Under the pieces are notes generated by a model. The model had not been told where the DNA came from. It did not search any database and saw only the letters and a list, made by a program, of their open reading frames with translations. DNA of 64,000 nucleotides from Chloroflexi bacterium CFX6 (GTDB taxonomy: Bacteria; Chloroflexota; Anaerolineae; Anaerolineales; Villigracilaceae), in assembly GCA_030263595.1 (NCBI GenBank), contig SZPG01000018.1, forward strand, positions 1 to 64,000, given 5' to 3'. A program made the position numbers and the translations under genes. Below are positions 49,540 to 57,234 of the stretch, piece after piece. Every line of letters starts with the position of its first letter. Within the stretch, counting starts at the first letter, position 1.

Positions 49540-52026
49540 CTAGTCCGTCCAATCGAAGGTATTGACGATCAGGTCAAAGACCGCCGATTCAGCCGCCTTG
49601 TTGAATTCAGGAGGCGGGGTGGCGTAGTTGCCGATGTTCGCGGAGTGCAATACGAAGGTCAGGCTGGCGCAGTTGTTGTTCGCGGAGGCGGAATAGGCGA
49701 CGAAATCATAGCGATTGCCGGCCGCCGCGCCTTCGCCGGACTCTTTGAGGAACTGGATGCCGTTGATCGTGACCGTCTCGGTGGTTGTCGGGGGTTCGAT
49801 ATCCGGGGAGTCGCACGGGTTTGCGCCTTCGACCACGCGTACATCGAGATATTTTTCGAGCAGGTTCGTGCCGCCGGTGAACGGCAGTTGAATGCGCGCT
49901 CCGTTATCCGACTGGTTGGAGATGGATGATCCGTTCGGATATTTGAAAACGAATCCGTATTTTGTGTTGAGGTAATTCTCCCAGCCGCTGGTTGGATTCT
50001 GCGTCAGCGTGGGAGTGGCTGTGGGCGGGGAGCCGCTCGAAGGTCGGAGGATGCGGGGGCCCACCCAGACGGCGCGGTCGCCGACGGGCGATCCCGCTGA
50101 AAGAACGGTCAGGATGAATTTGACGTCCTTGCCAGCCAGCGAGGACAGGTCAACGTCCACGTTGAAGACGTTGCCTTCGTACCGTTCGAGGAACGGACCC
50201 CAGAAGGTTTTGATCGGGTCCGAGCCGGCCTGGTATTCGAGGCGGAAGACAACGTAACAATTGGTCGCCCCGGACTCGCAACCGATGGTCGCCTGGAAGC
50301 GGTCGCCGTTTTGCACGCGGAAGGCGGGATAGATGCCCTGGATGTAGCCGTCCTGTTTGTTTTGCGGGACGACGATCAAGCCGCCGCGCGGATCGTTTTG
50401 AACCGCTTCGGTGCTGGGGTTGGGCGACTTCAACACGAAGCCTTTCGCGTCGCCGTTCGTGCCGGGACACGGGAGCGCGCCCGCGCCGCTGAACCACGTC
50501 GCCGCGCAGGCTTGGGCGATAAAGTCGTAACCGGTATCGGGCAATGAGGTCGGCGTTGCAGTGGGCGGACCGCTCTGCGTGGAGGTGGCGGTGGCGGTGC
50601 GAGGCGTGGCGGTCGGTCCGCCGGTCACTTTGATCTCGACCCACCAGGGTTTGTTGGCTTGCGCGCCGATGCCGAACAGCGCGCCGCTGGCGTTCTTGAA
50701 CATCCAGTAACCGCGATAGGTACCCGCTGCGGTGGGCGCGACCATGTTCATGGAGATGTCAACAGTTTCGCCGACCGCGACGTTCTTTGTGAAGTTGGCG
50801 GATGAGGCTGCGCCCATCTTCTCGCCGCTGAAGAAGACGAGTTGATAGGAGGTCGTCCAGGCGCACGAGCCGACATTCTTCAAACGCCAGGTCTTTGTGA
50901 ACTGCGCGCCGGGCTGCACCACCGTGCCGTCCGGGAAGTTCACGTCCGCGACGAATTGCACGCGATCGCACGAAGAGGGTGGGATGGTCGGCGTGATGGG
51001 CGTGGGAGTCTTGCTGGGGGTGGCGGTGGGAGGCGTGCCTGTGACCGTTGGCGTGGAGGTGACGACGCTTCCCTTCCTGACGATGACCGGGTTGCCCCAC
51101 AACGCGCGGTCCCCGCTCGGAGAGCCATACGCGGAGATGTACAAAATGAACTTGACGTCCTTGTCGGTTAGAGGCGTGAGGTCCAGGTTTGCGTTGTACG
51201 TCCAGCCTTCGTAGCGTTCGCGGAAGGTCCAGAAGGTTTTGATCACGCCGTCCACTTCGTAATCGAGGCGGTACGCGACGTAACAGGAGGTCGAGCCGAA
51301 CTCACAGCCGACGGTCGCCTGGAAACGGTCGCCGCTCTGGACTTTGAAGGCGGGGTAGCGCGCCTGGATGAATCCGTTGGTGATGTTTTGGGGAGCGAAG
51401 AGCAATCCCGGCTTTGTGGCGGTGACGCCGCTTTCGAATTTGGGAGCGTCCTTTTTGAGCGCAAAACCTTTCGCGTCGCCGTCCGTGCCGGGGAAGGTCA
51501 ACCCACCTGCGCCGCTCGACCAGGTGGCGGAACCGGCGTTCGCGGTGAAGTCATAGGCAACGCCGGTGGTCGTCCCGCCTGTCACGTTGATCTCGACCCA
51601 CCAGGCTTTATTGGCGTTGACGCCGATGCCGAAAATCGTCCCCTGTTCGCTCTTGAACTTCCAATAACCGATATAGCGTCCGGCAGTGCCTGGCGCGATC
51701 ATATCCACGCTGACGTCAACGGTCTGCCCGGGTTTGATGCCCGAAGCGACAGGCGCCGAGGCAGGCGCGCCCATCTGCGCTCCGCTATCGAAGACCATCG
51801 TCACACCGTTCCAGGCGCAATCGCCGATGTTCTTCAAACGCCACGTTTTCTTGAACGTTGTATTCGGCTCGAATTTCGCGCCGTCCGGAACGGTTACATC
51901 CGCCACAAACTGCGCATGGAAACACGCCGCCGCAGACGTACCCGAAGGCAGCGCCAGCGCCGGGAGCAGTGAAAACACCAAAGCAAGCAACAACATTGCA
52001 GACGTTATTTTCGTTCGTGACTTCAT
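49540..52026 (-). CDS. Secreted protein with two NBR1-type Ig-like domains
   Basis: Exported protein of 828 residues. Signal peptide 1-31 (AMLLLALVFSLLPALAL). Two NBR1-type Ig-like domains, about 34-150 and 352-470, each with FVADVxxPDGxxxxPxxxFxKTWRLKNxGxCAW and ending GYWxFKxxxGxxFGIGxxANKxWWVEI. Each is followed by a ~160-residue beta-sandwich module (AYDFTANAGSATWSSGAG...KGFALKKDAPKFE; second copy YDFIAQACAATWFSGAG...), so the protein is an internal duplication joined by TPTPT linkers. The last ~110 residues are a separate domain (WENYLNTKYGFVFKYPNGSSI). NBR1-type domains in eukaryotes act in autophagy; the bacterial ones are extracellular and likely bind proteins or glycans. Function here unknown. 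Confidence 0.85.
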   Translation of the reverse strand: MKSRTKITSAMLLLALVFSLLPALALPSGTSAAACFHAQFVADVTVPDGAKFEPNTTFKKTWRLKNIGDCAWNGVTMVFDSGAQMGAPASAPVASGIKPGQTVDVSVDMIAPGTAGRYIGYWKFKSEQGTIFGIGVNANKAWWVEINVTGGTTTGVAYDFTANAGSATWSSGAGGLTFPGTDGDAKGFALKKDAPKFESGVTATKPGLLFAPQNITNGFIQARYPAFKVQSGDRFQATVGCEFGSTSCYVAYRLDYEVDGVIKTFWTFRERYEGWTYNANLDLTPLTDKDVKFILYISAYGSPSGDRALWGNPVIVRKGSVVTSTPTVTGTPPTATPSKTPTPITPTIPPSSCDRVQFVADVNFPDGTVVQPGAQFTKTWRLKNVGSCAWTTSYQLVFFSGEKMGAASSANFTKNVAVGETVDISMNMVAPTAAGTYRGYWMFKNASGALFGIGAQANKPWWVEIKVTGGPTATPRTATATSTQSGPPTATPTSLPDTGYDFIAQACAATWFSGAGALPCPGTNGDAKGFVLKSPNPSTEAVQNDPRGGLIVVPQNKQDGYIQGIYPAFRVQNGDRFQATIGCESGATNCYVVFRLEYQAGSDPIKTFWGPFLERYEGNVFNVDVDLSSLAGKDVKFILTVLSAGSPVGDRAVWVGPRILRPSSGSPPTATPTLTQNPTSGWENYLNTKYGFVFKYPNGSSISNQSDNGARIQLPFTGGTNLLEKYLDVRVVEGANPCDSPDIEPPTTTETVTINGIQFLKESGEGAAAGNRYDFVAYSASANNNCASLTFVLHSANIGNYATPPPEFNKAAESAVFDLIVNTFDWTD

Positions 52027-52163
52027 GGCAATTCTCCTCTTTCTCCATCCAATTCATCTGGACGTATGGAACGCGTGGAAAGTTCCGTCAGAGGCGAGTA
52101 TAACGTTTCTTTAAGGATTGTTCAATATCAACTCGATGACCCTTTTCTACTTATAATTGAAGC

Positions 52164-52274
52164 ATGACGCGCACGATCCTGCACCTCGACCTGGATGCCT
52201 TCTTCTGCGCCGTCGAAGAAACGCGCAATCCCGAACTGCGCGGCATCGGGTGGATTGTAGCCGCAAAACAATAG
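52164..52274 (+). pseudogene. 5' remnant of a Y-family DNA polymerase gene (dinB-like)
   Basis: Short frame of 36 codons. Residues 1-27 read MTRTILHLDLDAFFCAVEET then RNPELRG, the canonical beginning of DNA polymerase IV (with the metal-binding Asp of LDLDAFF). After this the match ends abruptly and a few unrelated codons lead to a TAG that belongs to a gcggac/gtccgc palindrome. The remaining ~350 codons of the polymerase are missing. So this is a gene truncated by deletion or repeat insertion. It lies between the divergent NBR1-Ig promoter region and the TspO-like gene. Confidence 0.75.
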
Positions 52275-52338
52275 CGGACATATAGAGAACGTCCGCTGTG
52301 CAAAGAATTTATCGAGCAACGTGCGTTCGGGAACGCAC
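52273..52338. repeat. Two palindromes at the break of the dinB remnant
   Basis: agcggac ... gtccgct (52273-52297, containing agagaacg) and gtgcgttc-gg-gaacgcac (52321-52338). The first overlaps the TAG that closes the dinB remnant. Confidence 0.6.
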
Positions 52339-52359
52339 GCTATGGATGAGTCGTGGGGT

Positions 52360-53112
52360 TTATGCCGTTTTTCGACGCGTCAATCCATACACCGCCAGCG
52401 CGAACATGAGTGCGGCGGCAATCCACGCGCTGATGACGACATCCGGCGCAGGCGTCTGTTTGACGGCGATGCCAACAAACGACCAGACCAGCACGAACAG
52501 ATACGCCGCATCCCGCCGCGTAAGAGTCATGAGAACGCCCAACAGGGATGCCACCGCGAGCATAATCACAGCCCAGGTTTGGGCAGGGATTCCGAACCCG
52601 TTCCACTCGACCAGGTAGAGCCAGTCCGTGATGTTTGCCACGGTCGCGACGGTGATCCAGCCGAGGTAAATGCTGAACGGAACATCCACCGACCAGCGCT
52701 CCGCGCGCGTGACCGCTACGCGGTTCACGTCGAGGCGCAGGTAACTGGCAATCAACAATCCCAGCAGGGTGAGCATGAAAAGCACACTCGCTCCAAAGGC
52801 GTTGTAGTGCCACGCAAACAACCATGCGCCATTGAAAAGATTGCTGATTGCAAAGAGATAACCCAGCCGCCGCAAACGCGGACTTTCCTTTTGCGAGCGC
52901 TGGAACTGATATATCGTGAACGCAATCCAGCCGAGGTAGATGACGCCCCAGATGGAGAAGACATATCCCGCAGGGACAAAGTAGACCTGGAAGCGGTCCG
53001 AGATTTCGCCCGTGTTCTGTCCGTTGAGGGGCAGGGTCGAGGCGAGGATGTTAACCGTCAACGCAACAATGACGGTGGCGAGGTTGGCAATTTGCCGTAA
53101 GGTGTCTTTCAA
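52360..53112 (-). CDS. TspO/MBR-related tryptophan-rich membrane protein
   Basis: Integral membrane protein of 250 residues with seven or so hydrophobic helices. YFVPAGYVFSIWGVIYLGWIAFTIYQF, LFNGAWLFAWHYNAFGASVLFML and VPFSIYLGWITVATVANITDWLYL carry the Trp-rich pattern (FxIWGVIY, NxxWLFAWH, YxGWITVA) of the TspO/MBR superfamily, here in the longer form. TspO proteins bind porphyrins and influence carotenoid and tetrapyrrole gene expression in some bacteria. Its position next to crtB (64 bases upstream on the same strand) supports a related role, which is inference. Start ATG at 53112. Confidence 0.82.
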   Translation of the reverse strand: MKDTLRQIANLATVIVALTVNILASTLPLNGQNTGEISDRFQVYFVPAGYVFSIWGVIYLGWIAFTIYQFQRSQKESPRLRRLGYLFAISNLFNGAWLFAWHYNAFGASVLFMLTLLGLLIASYLRLDVNRVAVTRAERWSVDVPFSIYLGWITVATVANITDWLYLVEWNGFGIPAQTWAVIMLAVASLLGVLMTLTRRDAAYLFVLVWSFVGIAVKQTPAPDVVISAWIAAALMFALAVYGLTRRKTA

Positions 53113-53155
53113 TTCGAACTCCTTTTTGTATTTACTTCTTCGTTTGTTGGTTTAT

Positions 53156-53180
53156 GCAGACGTTGGAGAACGTCTGCTAC
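53156..53180. repeat. Palindrome at the crtB 3' end
   Basis: gcagacgtt-ggag-aacgtctgc plus tac. Its minus-strand outer TAG (53177-53179) is the crtB stop codon. The core matches the trpS-upstream repeat at 30487-30503. Confidence 0.7.
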
Positions 53181-54130
53181 GCTGCTTGTAACGACTTGAC
53201 TTTCATCCACAATGCAGGGATGCGGCTGACCTTTTGAATGGCGCTCAAGAACGCGCGGCGGGTGAATACATCATAGTCGTTCTTTTCGATTTCATCGAGA
53301 ATGCCCTGATAGAAAATGGACGCGGCTCCGATGGCGAGTTGTCCCTCGCGCTCGAGCAGTTTCACGCCCGCCCACGATTCCTCGTAGAGTTGACGCGTGC
53401 GCTCGATCTGGTACTTCATGAACTGCCGCCAGTTATCCGTGACTCGACCCTCGGCAATATCCTGCTCGCGGATGCCGTAGAACGCGAGTTCCTCGCGGGG
53501 AAGATACAGTCGTCCGTTGCGATAATCCTCGCCGATGTCGCGCAGGATGTTGGTCATCTGGAGGGCAACGCCGAGTTTGATGGCGTACGGGACCGCGTCA
53601 TTGCTCTTGAAGCCGACGATGTACATGCTCATCAACCCAACGGTGGAGGCGACGCCATAACAATACGTGGCAAGTTCCTCGAACGTCTGGTAGCGGATCT
53701 GGGTGAGGTCGCGGGCGACGCCGCCAATCAACTGCAGGGCGTGGTGGCGCGGGATGTGGTATCGGGTGAGGGTATCCGCCCATGCGGCGGCGACCAGATC
53801 GTTATCGGGGAAGGAAGCGGTCTCGACCATCGTCCGCCAGTAATCCAATTGGGATTCGCGTTCCTCGTCCGCGGATTCGTCCACGATGTCATCCACCGTT
53901 CGGCAGAAGGCATAGAGAGCGCGCACCGCGGCACGTTTCTCCTCGGGCAGGAATGAGGATGCAAAATGGAACGATTTGCTGTGTTCGATTGTTACTTTCT
54001 CGGTATGCTTATACGCAATTTGTAAAGCGGCGTCGCCAGCCCAATACGAAAATAAGGGACGAGTACGCGGATGCGGCATGTTGCCCGCAAGAGCAAGGAG
54101 TTGATTTTCCCAATTGGCGTGTGCTTGCAT
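53177..54130 (-). CDS. crtB: Phytoene (or squalene-type) synthase
   Basis: Trans-isoprenyl-diphosphate synthase of 317 residues. Substrate-binding Asp motifs are RALYAFCRTVDDIVDE (about 73-88) and QMTNILRDIGEDYRNGRLYLP (about 195-215), both intact. With crtI, a lycopene cyclase and a P450 opposite, it most likely condenses two GGPP to phytoene. A TERT-like FHFASSFLPEEKRAA start is typical of CrtB. GGAGG lies six bases before the ATG. It is transcribed divergently from crtI from a promoter with TTGACA-N16-TAAAAT. The stop codon TAG lies at the edge of a palindromic repeat. TspO follows downstream. Confidence 0.92.
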   Translation of the reverse strand: MQAHANWENQLLALAGNMPHPRTRPLFSYWAGDAALQIAYKHTEKVTIEHSKSFHFASSFLPEEKRAAVRALYAFCRTVDDIVDESADEERESQLDYWRTMVETASFPDNDLVAAAWADTLTRYHIPRHHALQLIGGVARDLTQIRYQTFEELATYCYGVASTVGLMSMYIVGFKSNDAVPYAIKLGVALQMTNILRDIGEDYRNGRLYLPREELAFYGIREQDIAEGRVTDNWRQFMKYQIERTRQLYEESWAGVKLLEREGQLAIGAASIFYQGILDEIEKNDYDVFTRRAFLSAIQKVSRIPALWMKVKSLQAA

Positions 54131-54159
54131 GGTGAACCTCCAGAATTGATGTTGGGGGT

Positions 54160-54245
54160 ATTTTACGCATTATTCCTGAATTGTCAAGGTTTTGCAAAGA
54201 AATATTTTCTTTATGCCTTGACAATTATTAGACATTGTGTATAAT
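54160..54245. promoter_or_regulatory. Divergent crtB/crtI promoters with palindromic operator region
   Basis: Plus strand: TTGACA (54218-54223), 16 bases, TATAAT (54240-54245) toward crtI. Minus strand: TTGACA (54182-54187), 16 bases, TAAAAT (54160-54165) toward crtB. The two -35 boxes are the ends of a large palindrome: AATTGTCAAGG (54179-54189) and CCTTGACAATT (54216-54226), with AAAGAAA-tat-TTTCTTT in the centre. A dimeric or tetrameric regulator bound here would close both promoters; the CarH-like protein encoded nearby is the obvious candidate. Confidence 0.75.
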
Positions 54246-54346
54246 GCAGTTCACACACTCACCTGCCCATCTCCCCACTCAGCGCTGAACTCATACCACA
54301 CGGTGGCGGAGAATGAAGCGAGGAGATGGAAGATAAACGGAGAAAA

Positions 54347-55888
54347 ATGGACAAACAAACTGCCCTCGTCATCGGCGCAGGGATCGGCGGGATAGCGACC
54401 GCCGCCCGCCTCGCCAAAAACGGATACGACGTGACCGTGCTGGAAAAGGAATCCACGCCCGGCGGACGCGCCAACCAGATCATTCGCGACGGTCACCGCT
54501 TCGACGTCGGACCGACACTGTTCCTCATGCCCGAAGTCTGGGAGGAGACCTTTGCCGCGCTCGGCGAACGGATGAGCGACCACCTCGACCTGCGCCGAAT
54601 TGACCCGACGTACAAAGTCCATTTCGATGACGGTTTGCAATTGGAGTTGACATCGGACATCGGGAAGATGCAAACGCAACTCGAAAAGGTCGAGCGCACC
54701 GCGTTCACAGGATTCCTCAATTACATCGCCGAGGGAAGCAGACATTACAAGATGTCGCTCGAGAAGTTCGTCGGGCGAAACTTCTACAACCTCTTCGAAT
54801 ATTTCAGTTTGAAGAACCTGCCGTTGCTCGTCCAACTCAAGGCCCTGAAAAAACACCACGCCAACACGGGTCGCTTTTTCAAGGATGAACGACTCAAAGC
54901 CGCGTTCACATTCCAAAATATGTACCTCGGCTTAAGTCCGTATGATGCGCCCGCGACCTATTCCCTCTTGCAATACACGGAATTGGCGGAGGGCGTGTGG
55001 TATCCCATCGGCGGCATGTACGCGGGGATTCAGGCGCTGGTCAAGGTCGCGGAAAAACTCGGCGTGAAGTTCATTTATAACGCTCCCGTAAAACGACTGG
55101 AAACAAATGGAAACAAAATTCTCGGCGTTGTTCTCGAAGGTGGTCGCGCATTCACAGCCGATATCTTCATCGGCAACGCGGACCTGCCATATATTTACAA
55201 GGAACTTTTGCCCGATGTAAAAGAGGCAAGGAAACTCGATAACAAACTCTACACCTGCTCCACCATCATGTTCTACTGGGGCGTGGACAGGGAATATCCG
55301 CAGATCGCGCATCACAACGTTTTCCTCGGCGGCGATTACAAAGCCTCCTTCGACCGGATCTTCAACGACCACACCCTGCCCGAAGTGCCGTCGTTCTACG
55401 TCCACGCGCCGGCGCGCACGGACCCATCCGCCGCGCCCAAAGGACAGGATACGCTCTACGTCCTCATCCCCGTCGGTCACCTCGACGCGCGGGCAGAACA
55501 GGATTGGGACGCGCTCGTGGACCGCGCCCGCGAGATCGTGTTCGAGCGTCTCGCCAAGGAGATGGACGCGAAAGACCTCAGGGAGCGCATCAAGTTCGAG
55601 ATCGTGTACCAGCCTAAAATGTGGAAAGACCGTTTCAACCTCGAAAAAGGCGCGGCGTTCGGGCTGAGTCATAACTTCTGGCAGGTGGGTTATCTTCGTC
55701 CGCACAACCGTCACAAGAAATACAAAAATCTTTACTTCGCGGGCGCATCCACGCATCCCGGCACAGGCTTGCCCATTGTGTTGCTCTCCGCCAAATTAAC
55801 GACCCAGAGAATCCTGAGAGAAGTTGGTACAATCTCCGCACAAAACATGGTCAACGCGGTCGCCGCCGCATACTCGACCAACCGATGA
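54347..55888 (+). CDS. crtI: Phytoene desaturase (CrtI family)
   Basis: FAD-dependent desaturase/isomerase of 513 residues. N-terminal dinucleotide fold ALVIGAGIGGIATAARLAKNGYDVTVLEKESTPGGRANQI, the family motif RFDVGPTLFLMPEVW, YPIGGMYAGIQALVKVAEKLGVKFIYNAPVKRLE, and C-terminal NLYFAGASTHPGTGLPIVLLSAKLT (FAD-binding carotenoid signature). It desaturates phytoene toward lycopene. ATG at 54347 is preferred: GGAG lies six bases upstream, whereas the earlier ATG (54326) directly abuts AGGAG. First gene of a plus-strand operon crtI, carH, P450, cyclase with short gaps (10, 25, 65 bases). Desaturation extent is not known. Confidence 0.93.
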   Translation: MDKQTALVIGAGIGGIATAARLAKNGYDVTVLEKESTPGGRANQIIRDGHRFDVGPTLFLMPEVWEETFAALGERMSDHLDLRRIDPTYKVHFDDGLQLELTSDIGKMQTQLEKVERTAFTGFLNYIAEGSRHYKMSLEKFVGRNFYNLFEYFSLKNLPLLVQLKALKKHHANTGRFFKDERLKAAFTFQNMYLGLSPYDAPATYSLLQYTELAEGVWYPIGGMYAGIQALVKVAEKLGVKFIYNAPVKRLETNGNKILGVVLEGGRAFTADIFIGNADLPYIYKELLPDVKEARKLDNKLYTCSTIMFYWGVDREYPQIAHHNVFLGGDYKASFDRIFNDHTLPEVPSFYVHAPARTDPSAAPKGQDTLYVLIPVGHLDARAEQDWDALVDRAREIVFERLAKEMDAKDLRERIKFEIVYQPKMWKDRFNLEKGAAFGLSHNFWQVGYLRPHNRHKKYKNLYFAGASTHPGTGLPIVLLSAKLTTQRILREVGTISAQNMVNAVAAAYSTNR

Positions 55889-55898
55889 GAGGCAACCC

Positions 55899-57209
55899 AT
55901 GTCCATCAGTCAGACACCGGCATTCAATTTGAAAGTCGTCCTCAAAGAGACGGGCATCGCCGCCGATACTTTGCGCGCCTGGGAACGCCGCTACGGACTT
56001 CCCATACCCCAACGCACACCGGGCGGTCACCGCCTGTACTCACAGCGCGATATCGAGACCATCAAATGGTTGATGAGGCAACAAGCCGAGGGACTTTCGA
56101 TTTCCCGCGCGGTGGATTTGTGGAACGAACTCATCGCCTCAGGCGCGGACCCTCTGGCTGGTTCCGTTTCGACGACTTTGGGCGTCGCCTTCGCCCTTCC
56201 CGGATCAACGCTCGACTCTCTGCGCGCCCGCTGGCTCCAAGCCTGCACCGAGTTCAACGAAGCGGAAGCCGAACAGATATTGAACCAGGCGTTCTCCATG
56301 TTTCCCATCGAAGCCGTGTGCATGGACGTTTTGCAAAAGGGACTATCCGGGATCGGGGAACTCTGGTACGAAAACCGCGCCAGCGTGCAACAAGAACATT
56401 TCGCCTCGGGGCTTGCCATGCGCAGGCTGGACGCGTTGCTCAGCGCCGCACCCCCACCCACGCGCAACAAAACCGTGATCACGGGCTGTCCTCCCGATGA
56501 ATGGCACGCGTTCACGCCGTTGCTGCTTTCCCTCTTCCTCCGTCGTCGCGGACTGAACGTCGTCTACCTCGGGGCAAACGTCCCTGCGCAGCGATTCGCA
56601 GACACGGTCAAAAGCGTCAAAGCGGATTTGGTCGTACTGGTCGCGCAACAACTCACCAGCGCCGCAACTCTTCAGCAGACCGCGTTCGCGCTTAACGTGC
56701 AGGGCATCTCTGTAGCATTCGGGGGCCGCATCTACACGGTTCGTGAAAACCTGCCCGATACCGTCCCCGGTTACTACCTCGGCAACGAAGTGAACGAAGC
56801 CACAGGCGAAATCGAAAAAATCCTGCGAAGCAAATCAACGCCGCGCGAAGGCAAAGCCGCCTCGCAGGCGTACGTCGCCGCGCATCGGTCATTCCTTTCG
56901 AGGCGCACGCGCATCGAATTGACCCTCAAGGAACTGCTCGAGCCGCTCGCCATCTCACCCGAAGACATCGAGACGGGCATACACTTCCTCGGCGAAAACA
57001 TCGCCGCCGCCCTGCAACTCGGCGACATGGCGCACGTTTCCGCCGAGGTGGACTGGCTGAAAACACTGCTCGAGTTGCGCAACACTCTTCCGCAACAACT
57101 CGTCAACTTCATGGAGATATACGCCCGTGCCATTGACGCCAACATCAATGGGCAGGGCAAACCCATCTTCGAGTGGATCTCCACGGAAGTGCAGAGACTC
57201 AAGGCATAA
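55899..57209 (+). CDS. carH: MerR-family B12-dependent light regulator (CarH/LitR type) with extra C-terminal domain
   Basis: Regulator of 436 residues. MerR winged helix at 10-75 (VVLKETGIAADTLRAWERRYGLPIPQRTPGGHRLYSQRDIE). A four-helix segment (110-185) carries W156-x9-E166-H167 (LWYENRASVQQEHF), the W-x9-EH motif that contacts the adenosyl group in CarH. The Rossmann B12 domain (190-305) has DEWH with His203 as likely lower axial ligand (E-x-H) and LGANVP. Residues ~318-436 are an additional helical domain not present in ~285-residue CarH. In the dark, AdoCbl-bound CarH tetramers repress crt promoters; light releases them. GAGAGG precedes the ATG. It lies in the crt operon ten bases after crtI. 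Confidence 0.88.
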   Translation: MSISQTPAFNLKVVLKETGIAADTLRAWERRYGLPIPQRTPGGHRLYSQRDIETIKWLMRQQAEGLSISRAVDLWNELIASGADPLAGSVSTTLGVAFALPGSTLDSLRARWLQACTEFNEAEAEQILNQAFSMFPIEAVCMDVLQKGLSGIGELWYENRASVQQEHFASGLAMRRLDALLSAAPPPTRNKTVITGCPPDEWHAFTPLLLSLFLRRRGLNVVYLGANVPAQRFADTVKSVKADLVVLVAQQLTSAATLQQTAFALNVQGISVAFGGRIYTVRENLPDTVPGYYLGNEVNEATGEIEKILRSKSTPREGKAASQAYVAAHRSFLSRRTRIELTLKELLEPLAISPEDIETGIHFLGENIAAALQLGDMAHVSAEVDWLKTLLELRNTLPQQLVNFMEIYARAIDANINGQGKPIFEWISTEVQRLKA

Positions 57210-57234
57210 CCCGTAACCATCCCGCCTTCAACAC

